The notes under the pieces were generated by a model that made no database searches, had not been told where the DNA came from, and saw only the letters and a list, made by a program, of their open reading frames with translations. Made by a program: the position numbers and the translations under genes. A DNA stretch of 57,500 nt from Chrysomallon squamiferum (Eukaryota; Mollusca; Gastropoda; Neomphalida; Peltospiridae), in the NCBI GenBank assembly GCA_012295275.1, contig CM022668.1:13163022-13220521 (forward strand). The letters are read 5' to 3'. Below, piece by piece: positions 43,501 to 53,965 of the stretch (position 1 is its first letter; each line of letters opens with the position of its first letter).

Positions 43501-43712
43501 TCAGAAAATTTTTACTTCTGATTTTTTTTTTTTTTAAATGCAAAATTAAGTTTATAGTTAAATCATCAAAAGGTGGAACAAGTAACTTAGCAGACGTGAA
43601 CACAGAACAGCTGTCATTAATAATTTAGCAATTAATGAACGATTAAGACACTTACCGAGACTGCAAATAAGTGACACACATAAACAGATTTCTTCCGCAA
43701 AAACGCCCCCAT
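27098..43712 (-). CDS. ERP44: ERP44: endoplasmic reticulum resident protein 44, thioredoxin-family chaperone (complete, 13 exons)
   Basis: Thirteen exons on the minus strand: 43712-43656, 40614-40542, 39912-39873, 38268-38199, 37387-37342, 35655-35471, 34667-34552, 33984-33927, 30219-30103, 29108-28997, 28705-28558, 28041-27942 and 27265-27098 (stop TAG). All junctions are GT-AG with matching phase; the protein has 429 residues. A signal peptide lies around residues 9-33 (VYVCHLFAVSLFGLLDVSRS). The first thioredoxin domain has FYADWCRFS with Cys58 in the CRFS motif, a single-cysteine active site typical of ERp44, and the cis-proline in ISKYPTLKLF. Two more redox-inactive thioredoxin-like domains follow (IVGYFQAKNSD; CVPLVREITFENAEELTEEG). 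His328 in SFRHM and His354/359/363/364 in LHSGKLHREFHH match the conserved zinc/pH-sensing histidines. The C-terminus ends YTILRDEL, an ER-retrieval signal. Known role: pH- and zinc-dependent retention of Ero1, adiponectin, IgM and similar clients between Golgi and ER. The gene is divergent from BBS9 and convergent with TYW5. Confidence 0.95.
27581..27930. repeat. AAT-rich minisatellite with ~105-bp higher-order period
   Basis: Within a long AAT-rich tract at about 27320-27930, a compound block (ATTCCAATAATAA...ATTGATATCAATAATTGTAG) recurs about three times at roughly 105-bp spacing, for instance around 27666 and 27771. It lies in ERP44 intron 12. Long Asn/Ile frames here are artefacts of the repeat. 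Confidence 0.7.
28221..28400. repeat. ~46-bp minisatellite, four copies, ERP44 intron 11
   Basis: Four head-to-tail copies built on TCTTAATTCTGAGCAAGTA and TATTATCCTATTTTTTATTA. The CTGAG anchor falls at about 28225, 28274, 28320 and 28365. Confidence 0.8.
29130..29525. repeat. GA / GATG / GATA / CAGA compound microsatellite, ERP44 intron 9
   Basis: (GA)n tracts alternate with GATG, GATA and CAGA tetranucleotides. A larger period is visible: AGGGA(C/G)ATAGCTAGAT..GGATGAATGGATGGAAAGA..AATAAATAGACAGACAGACA appears twice, about 170 bp apart (about 29193 and 29350). Confidence 0.75.
29810..29980. repeat. ~33-bp minisatellite, ERP44 intron 9
   Basis: About five units of the form AGATGATCTAAAAATGGTAAAATAATG, best preserved at about 29910-29975 and more diverged to the left. 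Confidence 0.75.
30415..30473. repeat. (AAAAT)n pentanucleotide repeat, ERP44 intron 8
   Basis: About eleven consecutive AAAAT/AAATA units immediately upstream (in gene sense) of ERP44 exon 9. Confidence 0.9.
31138..31320. repeat. Two ~70-bp direct copies, ERP44 intron 8
   Basis: 31138-31209 and 31251-31320 share TTTTACATGCAT, TGTTTGTATTA, TAATAAATAAGTGAAATTTT and ATAAACCTTTCAGAATT with few differences. They are separated by an A/T-rich spacer, with an offset of about 112 bp. Confidence 0.8.
33202..33291. repeat. (TG)45 dinucleotide microsatellite, ERP44 intron 8
   Basis: About 90 bp of uninterrupted TG, with TG-rich imperfect sequence continuing to about 33660. Cys/Val frames across it are artefacts. 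Confidence 0.95.
36076..36146. repeat. (AAT)n microsatellite, ERP44 intron 5
   Basis: About 22 consecutive AAT units with one interruption, followed by an (AAAT)n tract at about 36210-36246. Confidence 0.9.
40814..41534. mobile_element. MITE-like DNA transposon (Tc1/mariner-pogo style) in ERP44 intron 1
   Basis: A 721-bp element with imperfect terminal inverted repeats. The left end reads CAGTATTCCCTCGCTATTCG and the right end, reverse-complemented, reads CAGTATACCCTCACCTGTTC, both then continuing into GCGG. It is flanked by TA dinucleotides at 40812-40813 and 41535-41536, the expected target-site duplication. Sub-terminal parts are also self-complementary (CCGCGAATAGCG / CGCGAATGGGGAACCGCG). 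There is no transposase frame, so it is non-autonomous. The end sequence resembles Tigger/pogo-type elements known from many animals; the superfamily is an inference. Confidence 0.75.
41535..43655. other. Remainder of ERP44 intron 1
   Basis: AT-rich intronic DNA between the MITE and exon 1. There is a short G-rich run (GTGGGGGGAGGGGGAG) at about 41950. No coding exon or structural RNA was recognised. Confidence 0.5.
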
Positions 43713-44211
43713 TCTGCAGATTTGGTACGGTAGAGATTTTCCTTTCAAGCGAAAAAATAAAACATGCACCTGCAACAAAACAAATAGGGCTATGGAAGCT
43801 GAACTGGAAACTTCACACGCTACGATTCATGCAAATATGTACTGCATGCGAAATGGAAGGGAACCAGTCCAAAGAAACAGGATGTGTGCGTGTAATCTCG
43901 TTCGCTCAATGGTATCTTCGTAAAAGTAGTTTCAGTTTAATAAACTCTACCTGAGATTACACGTTTAACATTTTGTATACTTCCAAATTACTGATTAAAA
44001 ATCTGATCACCTTAGCTAATAATAATAACGTATGAAAATACAACAAAAGTAATCTTTAAAATTCAAGCCTAACCATTTCCCATTTATAACTATAGTCGTT
44101 ACGTCATGTCATTGATTGTGGAATAGTTAGTTTTTCTTTTAAGAATTTCGGGCAAAAAATCTTCAGTTTACATTGAATTTAATTCAAAATAACTAAATAA
44201 ATAAATAACAA

Positions 44212-44245
<34 letters not shown>

Positions 44246-44775
44246 CTGGTCTAAACCAAAAATAATCTGAAATAATCATACCTGTCAATTAACATTAATG
44301 TATCAAAGATGTTTTAACCAACAACAAAAATATATTTTTAAATATATTTATTATTTACAATATTCCACATTGCAAAAATAAATAGTTACCAAAAATTTCT
44401 GTCTAAGATCTGCGCACTGTATAATTTGCATTTTTAAAGAACATTTAATCTTATATTTTACCTAACTAATAACTACTCAGCAATAAAAAAAAAAGTAATA
44501 ATAATAAAAAATAAATAACTAAAACAAATACTCCAAACACATTAATATAGTTATTTTAAAATTTCATATTTTTAAGACTTTTTAATAGTGTGGATTTTTT
44601 TTCTTTATAATTTTATTATATACGGTTATTTCTGATATTTTACTTATTCTGATATATTGGATCACAGAACAGAAATTGCCGTCGAATTACAGAAAATTTG
44701 TTAATAATAAAAGTAATGGTTACCTATTCAATTACAAATATTTTATGGGACATACTACACTTTAGTCATTTTCAA

Positions 44776-44850
44776 AATTAGCTATACATCATAAATATTG
44801 AATTAAAGACATAATGAATTTAGTTCAATATTTATGATGTACAGCTAATT
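44776..44850. repeat. Near-perfect 27-bp inverted repeat (hairpin)
   Basis: The left arm 44776-44802 (AATTAGCTATACATCATAAA...) and right arm 44824-44850 are complementary over 27 bases with one mismatch, with a 21-base loop. Flanks do not extend the pairing. It lies between ERP44 and BBS9, about 1.0 kb upstream of the BBS9 ATG. It could be a very small palindromic MITE remnant or a cruciform/hairpin-forming element. Confidence 0.85.
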
Positions 44851-45378
44851 TATACGATTCTAAAACCACGTAAACGGGATGTTAGAACAGCATTGCGCCA
44901 ACGAGATAACAGTCTATATGATTCAATTAACTGGTAATCATTCGTATGGTATTTTCAATTTATTTTCTATAATAGCGGTACAAAGTGAAAACCCGATGGC
45001 ATACATATCTTGTATTGACAGAAATGACATGGTGGAAACCACAGACGCCGAAACATCAAATTGTTGTCTAATGTGGTAAATTCAGAAATTTTAGTCTCGT
45101 TCAGTGCCTGTTTAGTCCAGTCATTTAATTTTATCATAATTTTAGATAAAATATCACATTGTTCTAGTTAATTAACTGCAGAGCCTTCCGTATTGCTAGA
45201 TAATCTACAGTACATACAGTGATATACAGTGACAGTGATGAGTGATTTAGTACATGATGTGCTGCTACTAGTAGTAGTTTTATTACTATATTAATATTAA
45301 ATATTCAGCATATTAACATATATAAATGAAAAATAAATATGGATATATAATAAATTGATGACTTAAAAATACTGACTT

Positions 45379-45418
45379 TGTGTGTGTGTGTGCGCGCGCG
45401 CGCGCGCGCGTGTGTATG
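45379..45418. repeat. (TG)n(CG)n(TG)n alternating tract
   Basis: An uninterrupted alternating purine-pyrimidine run of about 40 bp with a central (CG) block, the classic composition of Z-DNA-forming sequence. It lies about 430 bp upstream of the BBS9 start codon. Confidence 0.85.
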
Positions 45419-45609
45419 TTTAATATATAAAATTTAAAAAAATAGTATTTTATTAATAATCAAAATATCATTTAACAGCAACAACATTGATTCAGTTTGT
45501 AATATATTCCTTAATCTTCATTCATTTTGTAAATGTAATTCGTATTTGAGACACGTTTTAGTTTTACATTCAATGATGAAATGTATATTAATAAAAATCT
45601 TTAAATTTC

Positions 45610-45650
<41 letters not shown>

Positions 45651-45844
45651 CAATATAGCTTGAACTGAATTTGAACTGAATTTGAACTGAATTGAATTCA
45701 TCTGATAAAACAGTATTACAGTATATGCGAAAAATAGATTTAAAAAAAATAATAATAATAACAAAACGTCTCGGAAATAACCAAAATATAGAATAAGAAG
45801 AGATTAAACATTAAAATTTTCTTTTATAAATTTCAGATGCTGAT

Positions 45845-47111
45845 ATGTCTTTGTTTAAAATCCGTGACTGGTGGTCTACATCAGTAGGAGAGGAGGAGGA
45901 GTTTGATAATGGCTGCCTGTGTGTTGGCAATGTTGACAATGATGGTTCAGAAAAAGGTAATATAAATATTTATTTAAAATTATAACCTTGTCAGTGGCAG
46001 ACCTACACTTTTTTGGGGCCCTGAAACATGAATCGTAACGGAGGCTCTTTTGCAAGCAGCAACATGATTTGGGTAACCACTGTTATCTTCTTCAATGGGC
46101 TTGTTCCAAGATATCATGATGAATGTGGATTAGTATTTTGAAGCAGTGTGGACTAAGGTTCCTCTTCTGGGGCTTCTTTGAGATTAGAGGTCCTGAAGCT
46201 TAAGCTTAATTAGTTACATAATAGATCCAGCCCTGATGATGATCATTGATAAAACATATCTAGATTTTTAAATATATGCAAAAATTTTAGTTAATGGATT
46301 TAGTTTTTATATTTTAAAATGTTAAATTTTGATATATTTAATTCCATCATGGGTGTTGTTGTCATCTGATAGCAGAATTTTGAATTATGGCATCATGAAC
46401 TCTGGACCAGATAAACTATGATGTGAAACATCGGAGATGCTGCTGTATTTCTCTGTGGTGTCGTGACTGTTAATGAAGTCAGCATAGAAACAGAGAATTT
46501 TTTTTTAACTGAACTGCTACAGTGTCATTAAACTACACAAGAGAGTAATAATACCTGCATTCTTAGGGGTTTTTTGTTTTCTTTTTTTCTTCCAGATAAA
46601 ATTGTAATTGGTAGTTTCCATGGGTTGTTGAGGATTTACAACCCGAATCCAGTGAAAACAGACTCAGGCTGGAGTGGATTCAGACCACAAGATGTTCTCA
46701 TTGAGCATGCGTTTTCACTGCCAATTCTGCAAGTGGAGATAGGACGATTTTCATCGTAAGCGTTTTCAGCTGTTAATTCTTACATACATTTATGACTGTA
46801 AGTGTGGGTATGTATCTGAGTGCATGCAGTGGAGTTCAGAGGTCTGGTGATGTCTGGGGCCAACTCTTGATTTTGTGTCCCAAAAACACAAGTATAAGGC
46901 CTAGTATTGAGAAATGTTATGAGAAAGGAAGATATTTTGAATACGTAAACACAGATGAAACATAAAATAAACACTTTATTCAATTTAAATATAAATCAAA
47001 CAAATTTATTAAGTTCTTTTCTCTGATTGGATGCTCCTCCATTTGGATGCCCGGGTCCACCACCCCTTTGCTCCCCCCTGCCTGCCACTGAGAATGTGTG
47101 TACTAATGAAT

Positions 47112-47169
<58 letters not shown>

Positions 47170-48015
47170 TTTATTGGATGTAATACTCATTGAACCTCAT
47201 ATTCTGTTTAATAATATAATGAACATAATATAATGTTTGTGAGTATGTTAGTGAATGAATGAGAGAATTTTCGTAGGATGTAATACTACTTGTTACTGTA
47301 TATTCTGTTGCTAATCACATAATGAACAGAAATGTCTGTATGAATGTGTGTGTTTGTGTGTGCATCTGAGTATATGTGTGATTATATTTACATGTGCTTG
47401 TACATGATCCATATTTGATGGGAGGGTTGATATTAAAAACATCTTCATATAAATTACAACGTTGACAGTTGATTTATTACTTAAATCAATATTTTTTTTT
47501 GTTTCAGAGGATCTGAAAAACTCCATCTTGCTATATTACATCCTAAAAGACTGGCAGTGCACAGTGTAACAGGTACCCAATTACTAATCAGTGTCTGTAC
47601 ATAATTTAAATTGTAAATTTACAAAATAATATTTGGTTTTCATTAATTGCTACAGTATCATTAAATTACACAAGACATTAAATATATGAATTCATAGGGT
47701 TTTTTCTTCCAAATAAAATTGTAATCATAATTTTATTTCAGTTTTAAAATTTCGATATTTTTAATTTTCAGCCCTGTCAGGGGCAGTGGGCCATGGCCAG
47801 CAGTATCAGTTTCAGCTTCTGTACGAGCACGCGCTACAGAGAACATCTTGTAACTTCACATTTGGACCTTTCGGAGGGGTCAAAGGTAAACAGTAAAATA
47901 TTATTGTAAAATTACATTTAGGGTTAGCACAACCACTGAAAAAAAAAAAATATATATATATATATATATTGATACACATACACACACATAATATATACAT
48001 ATGTACATACATACA

Positions 48016-48049
<34 letters not shown>

Positions 48050-49773
48050 AATATATATATATAAATATTTGTATACATATATATTTATATATAGACATAC
48101 ATATATAAACACACATATATACACATATGTAATATAAATAAATAGTGGTTTGATTTTTAATTTGCATTTTATTTAGACATTTATTAAAAAAATTGTTCGT
48201 ACTCAAAAAAACCCCTAAAATTTCACGAAAATGAAAAGCAACCAATAATTATTTTAGAATAAATTTATATTTAATTTTTTTTTCCTGTTAATTGTTTTCT
48301 AATAATGAAGAAAAAAGACAGTAATAATTGTTTGACTTTTAAAAAACATCATCTGTAATGTGCAGAGTGTAATATAATAATAATAATTGTTTTGAAATTG
48401 CATAATTTAAATAACTTAAATATTATCACCATCAGATAATGAACTTGTTATATTTCTTTTTCTCTTTTTTTCTTGGAAAATATTGTTTTGTTTGCAATCC
48501 CTGAATGGTTATATAACAGTGATAATTGTTGTGTATTCTAAGTAACTATAAAATTATTTTTTGCATCTATTTGGATATAAATTTGTTTTTTTAGGGAAAG
48601 ATTTTCTGTGTGTCCAGTCTATGGATGGCACTTTGTCAGTATTTGAACAGGAAACATTTGCATTCAGTCGATTTTTGCCAGGGGCTCTACTGCCTGGTCC
48701 AGTGAAATATGTCGCCAAAACTGACAGCTTTGTCACTGTTTCATCTCTAAGACAAATTGAATGTTATAAGTAGGTTTAATTTTTTAACATTTGTGATAAT
48801 ATATTATAAGTAAACAGACTTATTTTTTTAATATTATGAAAGTTGTTTATGTTTGAGATATGATCTAGTGAAGTATGTAACTAAAACAAAGTTTTGTTAC
48901 AAACAAATTTAAGACGAAATGAATGTTATAAGTAGGTTTATTTTTATAATTCAGACTTATATGTGGATTAATTTTAAATTTCAAATATTATTATATGTAT
49001 ATATGTGCATTTATTTTTGCAGTAATGTTGTGTCTGTCTTTATTTTTATATTTGAAGCAGTATTACAATGTTTATTTATTTTATATTTGAAAAAGTATTA
49101 AAATCTGTGGATTTATTAGTAGTTTTGAAACAGTATTAAATGTGGATTTATTTCATACTTGAAACAATATTATAAGTAAATGTTCCATGTAAGTATTTTT
49201 TTTTTTATATATTTGAAATAATTGTGGATATAGATTTATTGTATATTTGATAAAATGATATATTTAAGTTTATTTAAATTTTTTAGGCATTGTTTTGAAG
49301 TATATTTATTATTATTTTTATTTTAGTTTATTTTAAATTTCAGATACCAGGTCCTAGCTGTTGCTTCAGATTCTAGCAATAAAGAAGAAACGCAGAATAT
49401 TAAATCAGGGAAAAAAGTTACAGTAAGACTGAGATGTTCATATATATTGCTTTGTTTTTATTTAGAAAAAAAATATATATATATATATATTCAGAGCCCT
49501 AGCTAGAACTTATAAAAGAAAAAAGAAAAGAAGTTTTAATTGTTCTTCCAAGTCTCGACACTTTATTAAATATGTGCATATGTACAGTAGTGGATATTTC
49601 TATTTGTTTCTGTATGTGTGTGTTTTGTTTGTTATGTTTATGTGTGTTCATGTAAATGTGTGTATATTTTTATATAATATAATAGATTTACATATATACA
49701 TAAATATGAATTTATATATATATATGTGTATCCCTATCAATCTATCTATCTATTTATAAATCTATCTAATCAA

Positions 49774-49832
<59 letters not shown>

Positions 49833-50391
49833 ACACACACACACACATGTATATATACATGCATGCAAGTTATATATTTTTATTTAATTTAGTGTGACTG
49901 GGCATACAACATTGGTGAACAAGCTTTAGACATATCTGTGATAAATTTTCCTCAGGCACAGTGCATTTTAGTCCTAGGTGAGTAAGCTTTTTATTAACAT
50001 TTATTAACAATATAACCAATATTCATTTAGAAGTGTACAGAATATGCTTATGTTTATTCAGTATGATCTATTCAGTTACTTTTTATTTATTTATTTATTT
50101 ATTTGTTTGTTTGTTTATTATCATTTTTTTTCTTCTCATATTTACAGAATATTTCACACAGTAAATTTTCCTTAATAAATAATCACATTGTGATTTGCAC
50201 GTATGAGGCTTGTCTTTTTAGTATTATTATTATATTAGTTTGAAAAAAGGGGTATTATTTTATATTTCTTTCTAAAAAAAATTTACTTTTTTTTCATTAT
50301 AAAATTTTTTTCATTTTAAAATTTTTGTTTTTTTTTAATAGAAAATTTTACGTTAGTTTTCATTATAAAAAGATTTTACTTTATTTTTCAT

Positions 50392-50479
<88 letters not shown>

Positions 50480-53400
50480 TATTGTTATTTTTCATTTTAA
50501 AAATTTTTTTTTTTTTTTTCAGGAGAGAGAAATCTGTTTTGCCTGTCTGAAACGGGGACACTGAAGTATATGATGAAATTTGAGTTTGAACCTTCCTGCT
50601 TCCTGCCATATGCCTCATGTAAGCTTCAAATCATTGGTACAATCAGCCTGACTTATCTGGGGGTATTTGGTTCCTGTGCACAAATCACAGATTCTTGGGA
50701 CATTTGTATAAAATGTTATAATTTTATCCCATATATGTTGACACTTAAAACACTTTTATGTACTTCGGTGAAAAGCTAAAAGCATACTGTAGACCATTAT
50801 CAGAAGACTGTACAATAATTTAAAATATAAAAAATGAATTCTGAACTGCAGTTGCTCAGATCTGCAGATATGGAACCTGCAGATAATAATGGTCAAATGC
50901 AATACACTTTTTCAAAAAAAATCTATCAATTCATATTTTGAATTTTTAAAAAGCTTAGCTTGTAAATCAGTATGATATTTTTGTTTTTTTTTTGTTTTTA
51001 TACATCTCACAGTCACAATAAGGAAGGACCCACTGATATTAAACCTACATTGATTTTATTAACTTATATCAAAAATATTTAATAAATCATAACGGTTAGT
51101 AGTACTAAAATTAGTTTTCATAAAATGTTTATTTTAATTTCATGAATATATTTATCATTCACTATTTGACAGTTTTGACTTTTCATGCCACTATAGTGAC
51201 CACTATAATATCAATCTATAATCATCACAATTTTGTTTTCTAACATCCCAATAAGTGCCATTATAGGTGTCAGAATTTTGACTACCGATTCTGCTATACA
51301 GTCCACACTTTTGCCTTCACTCTGATGGCTGATACAGTTGTAATGATGTTTACTTCCCCTGTACCTAAAATGACTGCTTTAACACTCAAAACAAATTAAT
51401 TATATCAGAATCTCTCATATATTATATAAATATTCATCAGCTTCCAATAACCTTTCATTATTATCTATTTCTATTTTTACCTTTAGATGTCCAAGCCACC
51501 TTTTGTTGTATTTAATAAATAGGTTAAGAGGTTAATTAACAGATTGTAGTGAATTGATTAAGAATTAAGAAACTAACACACTTCAGCTGGATGATGAAAT
51601 TAAGGGTTACAAAGTAGTAGTAGGGTCTTTTTTGTTTTTTTAATCAGAAAATAGATTTTCTGTAATAAATAAAAATTAATAATACCTAGATATGACTTAT
51701 GTTTTTTTTTAACACCAGTGGCTGAAGGCACCGTCAACTACATGATAGCAACGCACATCGTCACTGATGGTGTATCAGGACGTCACACTCAAATGGGCTG
51801 CAAAGATGGAACACGTTCCGGTTCAGTTGAGACTTGGCAACTTCTCGTAAGTACATGGAAAACTAAAAATATTTTGTTTAGACTTTTAATATTTAGTATA
51901 GCCAGTCTTCAAAATTTTAAAATTGTCTCAAAACTAATCATGGTAAAGTCTTAAATTTAAAATTGTCTCAAAACTAATAATGGTTAAGTCTTAAATTTAA
52001 AATTGTCTCATGGTTAAGTAATTGGTTATAACAAAAGAACCAAACAAGCCTGACTAAATGTTTTCTGATACATTAATCTGTTATAAACTATAAACGTTTT
52101 GATGTTTTTTTATATAACTGGTTTAATTGTCTGTGTATCTCTGTGTGTATGGGTGCTGTGTGTTTCTGTTTGTCTTCTGTGTATCTGTCCATTTGTCTGT
52201 ATGAATATCTTCTTTTTTTTAAATGATCGTATAAAATGTTAAATATATATAATCACTTTTCACTAAAATTGTGCCAGCTCTATTTTGTTTTTAACCAGAA
52301 AATTATGATGTTGCAATCGTTAAACTCATAAAGCTTTTTCAGTGATTTAAAATCTATTTTACTGATTTAAAATGTATTTTTAGTGATTTAAAATGTATTT
52401 TCACGGATTTAAAGTATATTTTCAAGTGATTTAAAATGTATTTCAATGATTCAAAATATACTTCAGTGATTTAAAATGTATTTTCAGCAATTTAAAATGC
52501 ATTTTCAGCAATTTAAAATATATTTCAGCAATTTAAAGTGCATTTTCAGCAATTTAAAATATATTTCAGCAATTTAAAATGTATTTTCAGCAATTTAAAG
52601 TGCATTTTCAGCAATTTAAAATCTATTTTCATTGATATAAAATATATTTCAGTGATTTAAAAGGAGTGATAGTGATGCTGAATGACACAGGACAACTTGT
52701 ATGTGGCTACCTGGGAACTGACCCTGCAATCTTTGTTCCCCCAACAGTAGATGCCAGAGATATAAACTATGCAGAGATGGATAATGAGATGAGAGAACTG
52801 CAGAAAAAAATCAGAGAAAAATCCCAGAAAGCCAGTAAGTTTACGTAGATCTCGGAAAATGAAAGGAGTTGATTACAGATTTGGGTTAGAGTATTATTAT
52901 AAAATTTAGAAGGTCACAGGTTTAGAATTTCTTAATGTTCAGTTTTGGTAACTGTTGCAGCTTAATTATTTGAATCCTTGTCTAAAAAGTGTTGATTGTT
53001 AAGTTATTTATTTAAGTTGTTACCTCAGAAATATGGTTTATCAATGGAAAGATAAAATAATAAGTATTTTATAGCTTTTCACTGAATAAACTGATAGCAG
53101 GAGATATCCTATCTTGAATTACTATTAATATATTGTAACAATAAAATAAATAATAATAAAAAAAATAGAAAACAAATTATTGACATTTTATGAATATTGA
53201 TGTTACCATTTATTCATTTACTTTAAATGAAAACAAAATGAAACATTACTATCAATATTTGTTAATGTCTTATGTTTATAAATAAAATTTTAAAATAATA
53301 ATGATTTATTAATTATTTTTAATGTTATAATTTAATTATTTTTCTTATAGTAATAATGCCACATTTGAAAACGGATGATGACCTACAAATAACTGTGTTT

Positions 53401-53918
53401 GTAAATCCACATCTTGATGATGTTTCTGTGAGTAAAATTATTCATTCATCATTCATTCATTCATTCACTTATTTGTTTGTATACATATTGTATATATTTA
53501 CTAATTTCTTTACTTATTTAATCTAAAAACGTTTAGTATTGTATTCTGTGTAAAGTATATATTAATAAAAAATAACAATATTTCTAAATCTATATGTTGA
53601 TGATTTTGTATAATTATTCATTCATTCATTCACTCATTTTTTAATGTATTTATTAATTAATGTTTTTTACTTTTCTTTTTTTCATATTTAACATTATTTT
53701 TCTTTACCAAATCTACCTGTTTATCTAGCGACTCAAAAAACAAAATAACATCTACATTGATATCTGAAATATTGTAATTAAATATTTCAAATTATCACAT
53801 CTAACAACATTGTTGCCATGGAAACCTTACTGTTGTTTTTTATCATTACAGATGGCCACCGACTTGGAATATGAAGACAGTGCCAAAGTTCCATCAGTTA
53901 CAGCCAGAGTAAGTATAT

Positions 53919-53965
<47 letters not shown>

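Larger units (their letters stand above)
43713..45844. promoter_or_regulatory. Region between ERP44 and BBS9 start codons (divergent pair)
   Basis: This 2.1-kb interval holds both 5' ends. The first 300 bp upstream of ERP44 are less repetitive and contain an octamer-like ATGCAAAT at about 43829. Further on come an (AT)n tract at 44216-44245, a near-perfect hairpin at 44776-44850, a (TG)n(CG)n alternating tract at 45379-45418 and an (AAT)n tract at about 45610-45647. BBS9 exon 1 has a good 3' splice site (TTTCAG ending at 45836) just before its ATG, so a non-coding first exon of BBS9 probably lies somewhere in this interval. I cannot place it. An ERSE-type CCAAT(N9)CCACG motif, which might be expected at an ER chaperone gene, was not seen. 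Confidence 0.45.

Noticed and set aside
44879-45079. 66-codon frame starting MLEQHCANEITVY between ERP44 and BBS9
   Set aside because: Non-repetitive and followed by a possible donor (GTAAAT), so it could overlap a BBS9 5' exon, but the peptide is not recognised and phase cannot be tested; not called as a gene.
47812-48245. Tyr/Cys/Met-rich minus-strand frames
   Set aside because: (CATA)n/(TA)n microsatellite antisense to BBS9 exon 4 and intron 4.
51718-51954. Single-frame continuation of BBS9 exon 9 (…[12 protein letters not shown]…)
   Set aside because: After about 51757 this frame has no similarity to the family and reads through a good donor; the next frame is the genuine one.
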